Positions 39,749 through 48,580 of a stretch of DNA of 64,000 nt are shown piece by piece; position 1 is the first letter of the stretch; the number at the start of each line of letters is the position of its first letter. The notes beneath the pieces were generated by a model. That model did no database searches, had not been told where the DNA came from, and saw nothing but the letters and a program-made list of their open reading frames with translations. The translations under genes and the position numbers were made by a program. Source of the stretch: Borrelia hermsii DAH (GTDB taxonomy: Bacteria; Spirochaetota; Spirochaetia; Borreliales; Borreliaceae); assembly GCF_023035675.1 (NCBI RefSeq), contig NZ_CP073136.1, positions 372,001 through 436,000 on the forward strand. The letters run 5' to 3'.

Positions 39749-40771
39749 CTACTTTTTCCCCAAATAAACACCTATCCAAGCCCAACCATTATTAATTTCT
39801 GGATCCTTTGGATAAGAAATTTTCTTAAAGACAAAATACCATTCCCAAATGTGCTCCCAGCCACTAGACCCAAGATAAGATATATCATCACTAGAATCAG
39901 CCTCAAAACTACTTGCAAACTGTATTCCATTTTTCCGCCTACTTCCAAGCTTAATCATCGTCGTCAAAAAACTATTTGTATTAATTGAATTGCTCTTCCC
40001 ACCCCTTTGATCCCAACTTTGAATGAAAAAATTATGCTTATCTCTTATGCTCAATAATTTTGCAGTATTTCCAGAAAAAATATATCTCTTAACATCCTGA
40101 ATTAAATCATTCAAATTTCTATAAATTACAAAGTCTGGATTATTATAATAATTAATCTTAGTAATAACACCAGAATAATCTATTGAATCTATTCTTAAGT
40201 CCGACCTTGGTATTGAAAGCAACTTTTTATAATAAAAATACGCCTCATCATAATTTTGAATACTCTCTAAACTTAAAGCAAGATTGTAATAATAATTACC
40301 CCTATCTGCATTAATAAGACTCTCAGCATTATCATTAAGCAATAATTTATAATAACGTATTTTGTCCCCAGCTTCAATATTTAAATTGATCACCCTTTTT
40401 GCAATATCTAATTTTACAGAACTATTTTCATAAATGTAATCATCAAAATTATCAACAACATATCTATAATAAGTAAAAGCCACTAAGTCTTCCTTGATGG
40501 AAGAATATATATTGCCCATCAAATAAAAATACAAAGGATAATATTCCCCACTCTCATCATTAGCAATTACTTGATTTACAACTCTTAAAGCATCTTTATA
40601 ATCTTTATTGCGCATATGAATGTCGACTATCCTATCAACAATAAGAAATCTATCTAAACCCTTTTTATTTGACTCTTCTAAGAGACCTAAGAGACTCTGA
40701 ATTTCGCTCTGTTTAATCCTACAACAGCTAAAAACCAGCATTAGTCCAAACGCTTGAATTAATAACTTCAT
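39749..40771 (-). CDS. TPR-like lipoprotein
   Basis: The ATG at MKLLIQAFGLMLVFSCC gives a short signal peptide with lipobox VFSC, so I prefer it over earlier codons. Residues about 30-200 are helical pairs with TPR-like spacing (YKDALRVVNQVIANDESGEY, YYYNLALSLESIQNYDEAYF). The C-terminal 110 residues form a separate domain with Trp-rich ends (SGWEHIWEWYFVFKK, WAWIGVYLGKK). No ribosome site is seen; a TATAAT lies 7 bases before the ATG. Probably a periplasmic scaffold; function unknown. Confidence 0.75.
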   Translation of the reverse strand: MKLLIQAFGLMLVFSCCRIKQSEIQSLLGLLEESNKKGLDRFLIVDRIVDIHMRNKDYKDALRVVNQVIANDESGEYYPLYFYLMGNIYSSIKEDLVAFTYYRYVVDNFDDYIYENSSVKLDIAKRVINLNIEAGDKIRYYKLLLNDNAESLINADRGNYYYNLALSLESIQNYDEAYFYYKKLLSIPRSDLRIDSIDYSGVITKINYYNNPDFVIYRNLNDLIQDVKRYIFSGNTAKLLSIRDKHNFFIQSWDQRGGKSNSINTNSFLTTMIKLGSRRKNGIQFASSFEADSSDDISYLGSSGWEHIWEWYFVFKKISYPKDPEINNGWAWIGVYLGKK

Positions 40772-40778
40772 TATTTTT

Positions 40779-40806
40779 ATTATATAATAAAGGTCATGCA
40801 TAACAA
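40779..40806 (-). promoter_or_regulatory. Promoter of the TPR-like lipoprotein, possibly leaderless
   Basis: On the minus strand -35 TTGTTA (40801-40806), 16-base spacer, -10 TATAAT (40779-40784). The start of transcription would fall at or within a base or two of the ATG. Confidence 0.5.
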
Positions 40807-40845
40807 AACACATCTTAGGATCAATAAAAACTATCAGGATTTAAC

Positions 40846-42153
40846 ATGAATAAAAAATTAATTTATATCTTATCGATAATATTATTTCTATCTTGTTTTA
40901 ATAAGAACAATAAATACGGTATTGTTCTAGATTCAAACAACAGAGAAAAACTACCAAACGGCTCACTTGTCAAAATAGAAAATACCGATCAAGAAAAACA
41001 AATAATAACAATAAACTATAATGAAACAAAATTTATCGTACATAAATTCACAATAGAAGAGTTTCAAACAAAAAAAGAAGCAGAAAAATTTAAACTAAGT
41101 ATTCAACCATACGTAAACAAGTATGCTATAAGTAAAAAAGATCTCTTGCCCTTAAGAACATCTCCGGACAGCTATAGAGAAAACATAATATATAGAATTC
41201 CAAAAGAAGCTATCTTGAAAATAATACACATTGGGGAAGAAACAGAAGCAGGCTCACTTAAAGGGAGATGGCTACACGCACTAACAAAAGATGGATATAA
41301 AGGTTATGTTTTCAATTACTCACTTGAAATTTTTGATAATATTCCAGGAACAATACTCACAAGTCCATTAGATCAAGCCTCACAAAATGATATAATCAAT
41401 ACGTTTAAAAATATCAAATATTTAAGACCGCTATACTACGAAAAAATGATCGCCAATAACACTTATAACACCAATCTACTAAGAGAAGACTATGGACTAT
41501 TTTTTACTCCCAAAAATGAAATAAAAATTAATATGCCCGAATTAAACTTACATTGCAAATTCAATATTGTTGAGGAGGTCAAACCTAATGGATTTCTATT
41601 TAGATCTGAAACTTCAGATGAAGATTTTATTATCTTAGAAAGAGAAACGCAAAACTACTACAAGTCAATCGTAAAAGTTAAAGAACACAACTTTGAATCT
41701 AAATTCGTTATCATTGAACAAAATATCGAAAAAATTATTCTTGAAGCAGAAAAGCAAAATCAAAATCTAATAAATAGATTAATATCTTATGGAACCTTAA
41801 TAAATACACAATATGGAAATATTGAATTTAAAAGCGATAAAACTTTTGTCTGGGAAACAGATAAAAAAATTTATAATCTCCCAAGCTCTGGAACATTTGA
41901 AATAATAGGACTTAGTCCAAATCTACAGATTTCATATAAAAACGCTGTTAAACTAATGACCACGGAAGGAAAAGAATATTTCTGTCTGCTAGACTATACA
42001 AACAATGCCTTACAACTCATATTCATATCCCCTGAAAGCGTTGAAGATGATTTAATAATAATCAATGACAAGGATAAAATCGCAATCATACTGTTTAATA
42101 GCGCTCAGCCTAGTCAAGATATACTTACAAAACAATCCCAAAAAACTACTTAA
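40846..42153 (+). CDS. Lipoprotein with bacterial SH3 domain
   Basis: The signal peptide YILSIILFLSC ends in a lipobox (LSC, Cys17). Residues about 95-165 fit a bacterial SH3 fold (YAISKKDLLPLRTSPDS, GRWLHALTKDGYKGYVFNYS), a module that often binds peptidoglycan peptides. The remaining 270 residues are beta-rich and unrecognised. It is divergent from the TPR-like lipoprotein with a 74-base spacer holding both promoters. Likely anchored in the inner or outer membrane, facing the periplasm. Confidence 0.78.
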   Translation: MNKKLIYILSIILFLSCFNKNNKYGIVLDSNNREKLPNGSLVKIENTDQEKQIITINYNETKFIVHKFTIEEFQTKKEAEKFKLSIQPYVNKYAISKKDLLPLRTSPDSYRENIIYRIPKEAILKIIHIGEETEAGSLKGRWLHALTKDGYKGYVFNYSLEIFDNIPGTILTSPLDQASQNDIINTFKNIKYLRPLYYEKMIANNTYNTNLLREDYGLFFTPKNEIKINMPELNLHCKFNIVEEVKPNGFLFRSETSDEDFIILERETQNYYKSIVKVKEHNFESKFVIIEQNIEKIILEAEKQNQNLINRLISYGTLINTQYGNIEFKSDKTFVWETDKKIYNLPSSGTFEIIGLSPNLQISYKNAVKLMTTEGKEYFCLLDYTNNALQLIFISPESVEDDLIIINDKDKIAIILFNSAQPSQDILTKQSQKTT

Positions 42154-42165
42154 AGGTTAGAATCA

Positions 42166-42822
42166 ATGAAAATAATGCGCATACTATTATTAACACAACT
42201 GATTACATTCTTAAATGCAAATGAAAACACAACAATAATAAAAGAATTATCAAAAACAATTTATAATCCTAGTAATAAAGAATATGAAACAAATAAAGAA
42301 AGGCTAGATAATTTTATAGAGTCAATAGATCTAAATAACAACAATATATTAAAAGAGTTACAGAAAATAAAAAATGACCTTCTAATCACATCCGTATATT
42401 TCCAAAATATAAAGGGTACTTTAATAGCCCTAAATATCTCAGCAGAAATAAATTTTCAACATAAAATATCTCCACTATCAATTTCGATCATCAATAACGA
42501 TTTTAACACTACCAAAACATTAATAGACTATGGAATTAAAATCAACAGAATAGACGAAACAGAATATCCATCAGTATTTTGGGCAATATACCTAAACAAT
42601 GAAACAATGTTCAATCTTTTAAAAGAAAAAGGTGCTGATTTAAGCCTCACTCTTAAGAATGGAAAAACACCTATGCAAGCTGCAATAGAAATTGAAAATA
42701 CTGATTTAATTGAGCTACTACTTAAAAAAAATGCTTATATTAAAGATGAATATAAAAAAGAAATTAAGAACTTAAAAAATAAAAATATAAGAAATATTTT
42801 CAAAAAGTATAAAATAATATAA
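42166..42822 (+). CDS. Exported ankyrin-repeat protein
   Basis: A short hydrophobic N-terminus (IMRILLLTQLITFLNA) looks like a signal peptide. Residues about 100-200 hold three ankyrin-like repeats (SPLSISIINNDFNTTKTLID, YPSVFWAIYLNNETMFNLLK, GKTPMQAAIEIENTDLIELL). The gene follows the SH3 lipoprotein by 12 bases and is co-transcribed. Ankyrin repeats bind proteins; the partner is unknown. It ends 5 bases from a convergent gene. Confidence 0.78.
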   Translation: MKIMRILLLTQLITFLNANENTTIIKELSKTIYNPSNKEYETNKERLDNFIESIDLNNNNILKELQKIKNDLLITSVYFQNIKGTLIALNISAEINFQHKISPLSISIINNDFNTTKTLIDYGIKINRIDETEYPSVFWAIYLNNETMFNLLKEKGADLSLTLKNGKTPMQAAIEIENTDLIELLLKKNAYIKDEYKKEIKNLKNKNIRNIFKKYKII

Positions 42823-42827
42823 AGTAA

Positions 42828-44369
42828 CTAATACCCATCTGACATTTCAATATTTTTATCCTTTTCAAAAAGGTCCTTATATACAAAAGATTTTTTACTA
42901 AGCTCTTCCTTTAAATCTTTAGAAAAAGGAGTATTGCGCCACATTATGCCGCGAACCATCCTCTCAATCTTTTGAACTCCTTTGCTTTCCTTATCTAACC
43001 AAAGGAAATAATCATCTAAAAAGAAATTTTTAATATTGCCTTTCTTAATAAATTTAGAATAGTATTCATAATACTGACCTGTTAGTCCTGTTTCCATCCA
43101 TCTAAACGATGCTTGATCTTTTGCAAGCTCCCAAATAAAATCTCCAACGCCAAAAATGATAGCTTTTCTTAAATCCTTAGAATACATAGGTATTAATATT
43201 TTACCTCGTCCATTAACTCGGTTTTTAATATCAACAGGCTCCCAACAAATTCCTCTCTCACCATAAGATGGTATTAATATAAAATAAGGAACAATCCTTA
43301 ATAAATCCCCTCTATAATTTTTATAAAAAATTCTAGGCTGAATACTTTCAATTTCTCTGACAAGCTGAATGATTCTCTCCCTACTACCAAAAAACTGAGA
43401 ATTTGTAACCACATTACTTTTAAGTAATATTGGGAAATGATTGCCCCTAGGCCCAATAGTGAGCTTATTAGCCTCCATTAAAGATCCAACTTCTTCAACT
43501 GCAATAGCAGAAGAATTAGGCATATCGATCTCTTGAATTCTATCTTTAATCTCAAGAAGCTCCTTATTTGCCTCCTTAATCTGAGCAATCAAAGATACGA
43601 TTTCCTTATTAGTCTTTACCAAGCTATCAATGTAATGAGATGCGAAATTTAAAGGTTTTAAAATATCATCAGAATAAATTGTTCTCACTTCAAATTCATC
43701 TGTAAGTATCTCATGATTATATGAGGTCTCAACGAATAAAAATTTGAACATGCTTTTCAGATTAGTAATAGCTTCAATCCTTGCCTTATCACTTTTCTTA
43801 AGACTGCTCTTTGCAAAATCAATATTAGCTAAAAGCTTTTCTTGCTTATTAAACAATATCTTCTTCACGTCATCATCTTTAATATTTGCCATCGGTTCAT
43901 CAATTGCAAGCCTTCTTAACTTCAATTCATTAACGCCATAAATCCATTCATCAAAATAGATAAATGGTTCATTATAATTATTATCCCAAATGGTCTTGGA
44001 AATTAAAGATTTAAGTTCACTGCTAAGAGCATTTGGAAGAAGGGCAGCAAATCTCAATAAAACTTTCTGTTCAATTGTTAAATTCAAAACATTTTTGGCT
44101 ATTGATTTCAAAAATTTCCAATAAATGTTAATTATTTGCCTATAATTAGCAGCCCTCTCACCTTCTTGTACCGATTGTGGACTTAAATAATCTAACAATG
44201 CTTTATGAAGCCTAATACCAATATCCTTATCACTTGAGATAAGATTTTTATAATAATCATCGGTAAAAAAATTTTTATCATGTTCTTCTAATACATTAAT
44301 TTCAGGCAACCTTAAATTTAAATCTGTATTGACCAAGTCAGGATACTTATACAAGAACTTCCTCTCCAA
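42828..44369 (-). CDS. Conserved hypothetical protein, 513 residues
   Basis: A large soluble, charged protein with no signal peptide or membrane segment. There is a likely coiled coil around residues 250-290 (KTNKEIVSLIAQIKEANKEL). I recognise no domain. Aromatic-rich stretches near the C-terminus (WELAKDQASFRWMETGL, YEYYSKFI) resemble its place-equivalent in other Borrelia only by position. It stands alone between two convergent/divergent neighbours, with its own AT-rich upstream region. Confidence 0.7.
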   Translation of the reverse strand: MERKFLYKYPDLVNTDLNLRLPEINVLEEHDKNFFTDDYYKNLISSDKDIGIRLHKALLDYLSPQSVQEGERAANYRQIINIYWKFLKSIAKNVLNLTIEQKVLLRFAALLPNALSSELKSLISKTIWDNNYNEPFIYFDEWIYGVNELKLRRLAIDEPMANIKDDDVKKILFNKQEKLLANIDFAKSSLKKSDKARIEAITNLKSMFKFLFVETSYNHEILTDEFEVRTIYSDDILKPLNFASHYIDSLVKTNKEIVSLIAQIKEANKELLEIKDRIQEIDMPNSSAIAVEEVGSLMEANKLTIGPRGNHFPILLKSNVVTNSQFFGSRERIIQLVREIESIQPRIFYKNYRGDLLRIVPYFILIPSYGERGICWEPVDIKNRVNGRGKILIPMYSKDLRKAIIFGVGDFIWELAKDQASFRWMETGLTGQYYEYYSKFIKKGNIKNFFLDDYFLWLDKESKGVQKIERMVRGIMWRNTPFSKDLKEELSKKSFVYKDLFEKDKNIEMSDGY

Positions 44370-44491
44370 AATCGGACTTACTTACATGTTTTCATAATAA
44401 ATAATATTACCAAAGTTTATATTTACCAAAAAATTTAGTAAGATCTATTATGCTAATAATATTATTTTTCAAACTCGCAAAGGAATAACTT

Positions 44492-45682
44492 ATGAATACA
44501 AAAATAAAATTCTATCTGACGATATTTGCTGGAATACTGCTTGGATTATTTCTTCCCTCCGAAGCCTACAATACACTATCGCATATTTTCATAAGATTGG
44601 CCTATCTCTCCCTAATTCCTTTTTTAATATTTTCAATTCCACTTGGCATAGAAAACATAATTGAAAATAAAAAATTCAAAAAATTATTTGTAAAAACAAT
44701 CTATTATGGAATGTTAATTAACATTGTAGGGGTAATAATATCCATTGCAGTCGCAACAATATATCTACCTCAAAGAATTCCAATATTAGACAAGAATATT
44801 CAAAATCTCTATATGTTTGATAAAACAGAACTTCTCGAAACATTTTTCCCCAAAAATATTTTTACAATACTCACAAACAACAACCCAAATCTCTTAAGTA
44901 TTTATATTATCTCAATTATTATTGGCACTAGTTTTTATTATGCGAAACAAAAGGGAAGAATTGCCAGAGAACTTATTTTAAGCATATCAAATCTTTTTTA
45001 TAATGCAAACGGAATAGTTGTCGAAATCTTACACTTTGGAATTATCTTTATCACAGCAGCATATACTACAAATTTAAAAAATTTTAAAAATTATCAATAC
45101 TACATAGATAGCATAATCTTTTTATCATTATGGACAATAATAATTATATTAATAATAATTCCGATGATTAGCTATCGATTAACTAAAAATTTCAAATTAT
45201 CATATAAGAACATACTAATATCCATCCAAAATATAATATTTGCTGGCTTAACAATGGATACTTATGTCCCCTATTCTGTCTTAATAGAAGATATTAAAAA
45301 TGAAAGAATAAACATAAAAAAATCGATAATCACAAATATACCAATAATCAATTTTATTTCTAAATCTGGAACAATTTTTATCTCAACAATTTCATTTTTT
45401 ATTATTTTAAAATCTTACTCTAGCTTGCCCATATCAATCTACGAAATAAGCTATATGAGCATATTAGCATTTCTCTTTATTTTTGCATTTCCACACATAC
45501 CAAATAGTTTAATTTACATAATTACAATGCTATGCTCAACTTATACAAAAGGAATTGAGCTTAGCTACTCTAATATAATCCCAATACTTCCAATCTTAAC
45601 ATCTCTAGCTCTAATGATCGACTTCACCTCCAATATTGCAATAATGCAAATAGTAGATTTTAATGAATTACAAGATACTTAA
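44492..45682 (+). CDS. gltP: Dicarboxylate/amino acid:cation symporter family transporter
   Basis: A multi-pass membrane protein of the DAACS (glutamate/aspartate symporter) family. It begins FYLTIFAGILLGLFL and shows family-like stretches such as RLAYLSLIPFLIFSIPLGIEN and, near the end, ILPILTSLALMIDFTSNIAIM in the substrate-site position. The usual NMDGT-type motif is weak (NFISKSGTIFIS fits the re-entrant loop). Length 396 is normal. It probably brings in acidic amino acids or dicarboxylates. The ATG follows AAAGGAAT. Confidence 0.8.
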   Translation: MNTKIKFYLTIFAGILLGLFLPSEAYNTLSHIFIRLAYLSLIPFLIFSIPLGIENIIENKKFKKLFVKTIYYGMLINIVGVIISIAVATIYLPQRIPILDKNIQNLYMFDKTELLETFFPKNIFTILTNNNPNLLSIYIISIIIGTSFYYAKQKGRIARELILSISNLFYNANGIVVEILHFGIIFITAAYTTNLKNFKNYQYYIDSIIFLSLWTIIIILIIIPMISYRLTKNFKLSYKNILISIQNIIFAGLTMDTYVPYSVLIEDIKNERINIKKSIITNIPIINFISKSGTIFISTISFFIILKSYSSLPISIYEISYMSILAFLFIFAFPHIPNSLIYIITMLCSTYTKGIELSYSNIIPILPILTSLALMIDFTSNIAIMQIVDFNELQDT

Positions 45683-45705
45683 AATTAATCTCTAAATGCA
45701 CTCAA

Positions 45706-47172
45706 TTAGTAAGATCTTGCGAATAAGACAAGATGCTTGGCTGCTGCATTGCAATAAATACAAGTCAAACCATTTAAAGGCCTATTTTGAAAATCCTCAG
45801 GAATGCACCGTATTGTAGCTTTTGTATCATTTTTAATGCTCTCTTCACAAACTTCACTCCCACACCATGAAGAGAGTACAAATCCTAAATGTTCATTGAT
45901 ACAAGTCTTAAAAATATCATAGTCATTCTCTTTAAATCCAATAATTTCTTTTGTATGCAAATTTCTAAACTCTAATGCCCTATTAAATAATTCACATTGC
46001 ATAATATCAAGCTCATGGCGTATTTTAGATGACAACTCTTCAACTGATACTTGATACTTAGAGTTTTTATCTTTATCCCTTCTTGCAACAGTGACGCAGT
46101 TCATAAAAATATCATTAGAACCTATCTCTATTCGTATTGGAATTCCTTTAAGTTCCGCAGCAGCAAATCTAAAGCCTGGCGAATTTTTGACATCTCTATC
46201 AAGCTCAACTCTAAACTTTGCTTCTTTTAAAAGATTAAAAATAATAATCGAATATTCAAGAATCTTTTGATTAGCATCACCATCTCTTTTAAAAATAGGA
46301 ACAATAATAATTTCAATTGGTGCTATTTTTGGTGGCAATATTAAACCCTTGTTATCAGAATGAACCATAATTAATGCTCCAATTAACCTAGTTGAAACTC
46401 CCCAACTAGTAGCAAAAACATAATCCATCTCACCTTTCTTATTCTGGAACTTAACATCAAAAGCCTTGGCAAAATTCAATCCCAAATAATGAGATGTACC
46501 TGCTTGTAAAGCTTTCTTATCTTGCATTAATGCTTCAATTGTGTAAGTAGAAACAGCACCTGCAAATTTTTCCCTTTCTGTCTTCTGCCCACAAAATACA
46601 GGAATAGCTAAGTAATCCTCAACAAACCTTTTATAAAGGTTTAAAATAAATAAAGTCTCCTCTAAAGCTTCCTTAGCAGTCTCATGGGCAGTATGCCCTT
46701 CTTGCCATAAAAACTCAGTAGTACGAAGAAATGGTCTTGTTCTTTTCTCCCAACGAATAATATTTGCCCATTGATTTATTTTAACAGGCAAATCCCTATA
46801 AGATTTTATCCATTTGCTATACATATTCCAAATAATTGTCTCAGAAGTAGGCCTTAAAACCAAAGGTTCTGCTAATTCTTCACCACCCGCAGTTGTTATA
46901 ACAGCAAGTTCAGGTGAAAATCCCTTAACATGTTCTTTTTCTCTCTCCAGAAATTCATAAGGAATAAGCAATGGGAAATATGCATTCTCATGTCCTGTCT
47001 CTTTAAACTTATCATCAAGTATGCTCTTAATTCTCTCCCAAATAGCATATCCATAAGGCATAATAACCATACAACCTTTAACAGGACTGTAATCAATAAG
47101 TTTTGCCTTTTGCACTATATCTAAATACCACTTAGAAAACTCTTCTTCCTTTGAAGAAATAAAATCACCCAT
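45706..47172 (-). CDS. proS: Prolyl-tRNA synthetase, archaeal/eukaryotic type
   Basis: A class II synthetase lacking the bacterial editing insertion, of the shorter archaeal-like type used by Borrelia. Motifs: PVKGCMVIMPYGYAIWE, PTSETIIWNMYSKWI, IRWEKRTRPFLRTTEFLWQE, and a Cys-containing C-terminal domain (SSWCGSEVCEESI, CIYCNAAAKHLVLFA). I chose the ATG at MGDFISSKEE, because GAAGG lies 7 bases ahead; the GTG three codons earlier is too close. This gives 488 residues. Confidence 0.96.
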   Translation of the reverse strand: MGDFISSKEEEFSKWYLDIVQKAKLIDYSPVKGCMVIMPYGYAIWERIKSILDDKFKETGHENAYFPLLIPYEFLEREKEHVKGFSPELAVITTAGGEELAEPLVLRPTSETIIWNMYSKWIKSYRDLPVKINQWANIIRWEKRTRPFLRTTEFLWQEGHTAHETAKEALEETLFILNLYKRFVEDYLAIPVFCGQKTEREKFAGAVSTYTIEALMQDKKALQAGTSHYLGLNFAKAFDVKFQNKKGEMDYVFATSWGVSTRLIGALIMVHSDNKGLILPPKIAPIEIIIVPIFKRDGDANQKILEYSIIIFNLLKEAKFRVELDRDVKNSPGFRFAAAELKGIPIRIEIGSNDIFMNCVTVARRDKDKNSKYQVSVEELSSKIRHELDIMQCELFNRALEFRNLHTKEIIGFKENDYDIFKTCINEHLGFVLSSWCGSEVCEESIKNDTKATIRCIPEDFQNRPLNGLTCIYCNAAAKHLVLFARSY

Positions 47173-47458
47173 AAACTTCACCTTCTTTGAAAAATTTTAG
47201 AAATCCTAATTATAAGAAACAACATAATTTGCATTGAAAAGCAAAAAATTTCTTTTGTTTTATAATTAATAACATTTTGCCTATAATCATCCAGCCATGC
47301 TATTTAGATCTCTAATCTGAACACCGTAATTTAACCAATAAGAAAATAGTAAAAACGCTAAATAAGAATCATACATTAAAAATATGTCTTTAAAAAGCAT
47401 GTAAAAAAATAAAAAGTAGCCTTATCAACTTGTAAGTCAAATCTATACTTAGATTTAT

Positions 47459-47499
47459 ATTTATATTAAAAATATGTCAAACATATTTTTAATATAAAT
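47459..47499. repeat. Perfect 19-bp inverted repeat with 3-base loop
   Basis: Left arm 47459-47477 and right arm 47481-47499 are exact reverse complements around CAA. The arms contain AAAAATATGT and its complement. It does not follow a gene, so it is not an obvious terminator. Confidence 0.9.
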
Positions 47500-47535
47500 C
47501 TTTGCTCTAATATTTATTTTATAAGTTGCAAAAAT

Positions 47536-47817
47536 ATGTTTATATTTTACAATAAATATTGGGAAAAAATATGTAGAACAATACTTATAGGTTTAACTAT
47601 AATACCATGCCAAAAATTTAGACTAAAAAATAACTTCAGGAATGCCACAAATAACTCTCTACCCGCCAGTTCCAAAAAACCAAAATTAAATTTTATTGAT
47701 ATTAATAACTTCCCAAGTTACTACATTTCAAAACTTAACCAAAAGTTGATATCACCTAATAAAATACAAGCAAATAAATCTAATTTTCATGACTCAAAAT
47801 TGTCAGAAACATGTTGA
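47536..47817 (+). CDS. Doubtful small ORF, 93 codons
   Basis: An open frame beginning MFIFYNKYWEKICRTILIGL, with a short hydrophobic segment near the start and a polar lysine/asparagine-rich remainder. No ribosome site is seen. Composition is like the surrounding non-coding DNA, so it may be chance or the remnant of a lost gene. I recognise no family. Confidence 0.25.
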   Translation: MFIFYNKYWEKICRTILIGLTIIPCQKFRLKNNFRNATNNSLPASSKKPKLNFIDINNFPSYYISKLNQKLISPNKIQANKSNFHDSKLSETC

Positions 47818-47970
47818 TATGAAAAAAATTTTAACACTCAAAATATACAAAATAAAAAAAATTATAAAAATATCAACTACTAGAGAATCCATTAATATCT
47901 TACTTTTTATGAAATATAATTTTAAGAATTATGCACACCTAATCAGAAGACATAAGTTGAAGGAGAATTT

Positions 47971-48570
47971 ATGAAAACATTATTAAAACTGATTATGATT
48001 TTTTTAACAAGTTTATCTGTTGCAACAACACTTGATCCAACGGCTCTTAATAGAATATTAAACAAGCAACAAGCACAACAAAGCACATTCGGAATAGGAT
48101 TTGGAATTGGCAATCCCATAGTCAATATCATTATTAATTTCCCATATGTAGAAATAAACCTTGGATATGGGGGCTTTAATGGATTACATCCTAACAATTT
48201 CATACCTTATATTATTTTCGGAACTGATGCCCTATTTAAAGAAGAAATTTATGAAAATACAATGATCGCCGGTGGAATTGGTATAGGAGTTGACTTATCT
48301 CAAATAAAATCAAATGAGCAAGATGCTTCAAATATAGCCGGAAAAAATAATACAACCAAACAAGAGGAATTTTCAATAACCTCATCTAACAATAGATTGG
48401 GCATTGTGCTTAGGCTTCCTATTATATTGGAATACAGTTTCTTTAAAAAGATTGTAATAGGCTTTAAGGCTGTAACAACAATTGGCGGAACAATGATATT
48501 CAACCCCACATCAACGGAAGGAATCAGATTCGCATTTTTTGGTTTTGGATTCATAAAAATATACATGTAA
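47971..48570 (+). CDS. BB0405-like exported outer-membrane-associated protein
   Basis: A 199-residue protein with a signal peptide (LLKLIMIFLTSLSVATT) and no lipobox. It shares with its downstream neighbour the core GFGIGNPIVNIIINFPYVEI...LGYGGF, then glycine-rich amphipathic strands (MIAGGIGIGVDLSQI, RLPIILEYSFF) that suit a small membrane beta-structure. In B. burgdorferi BB0405 is a surface protein needed for mammalian infection and BB0406 is a related laminin-binding, pore-forming protein; this pair fits by position and pattern. AAGGAGAAT precedes the ATG. The two genes are 10 bases apart. Confidence 0.8.
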   Translation: MKTLLKLIMIFLTSLSVATTLDPTALNRILNKQQAQQSTFGIGFGIGNPIVNIIINFPYVEINLGYGGFNGLHPNNFIPYIIFGTDALFKEEIYENTMIAGGIGIGVDLSQIKSNEQDASNIAGKNNTTKQEEFSITSSNNRLGIVLRLPIILEYSFFKKIVIGFKAVTTIGGTMIFNPTSTEGIRFAFFGFGFIKIYM

Positions 48571-48580
48571 AGGAAAATTA

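Larger units (their letters stand above)
47182..47970. other. Long gene-poor gap with repeated AAAAATATGT motif
   Basis: This 789-base interval lies between proS and the BB0405-like gene, which point away from each other. It holds five copies of a 10-base motif (one as the right arm of a 19-bp perfect inverted repeat), one weak reading frame of 93 codons, and a TATAAT near 47915. Nothing resembles a tRNA or known RNA. I recall short hypothetical genes here in B. burgdorferi; none can be confirmed. Confidence 0.6.

Noticed and set aside
47459..47499. Rho-independent terminator
   Set aside because: The hairpin is perfect but no gene ends upstream of it on either strand, and the stem has almost no GC; treated as a repeat or operator instead.
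47820..47974. Small plus-strand frame before the BB0405-like gene
   Set aside because: Low-complexity Lys/Ile-rich translation, no ribosome site, and it overlaps the BB0405-like start and promoter region.
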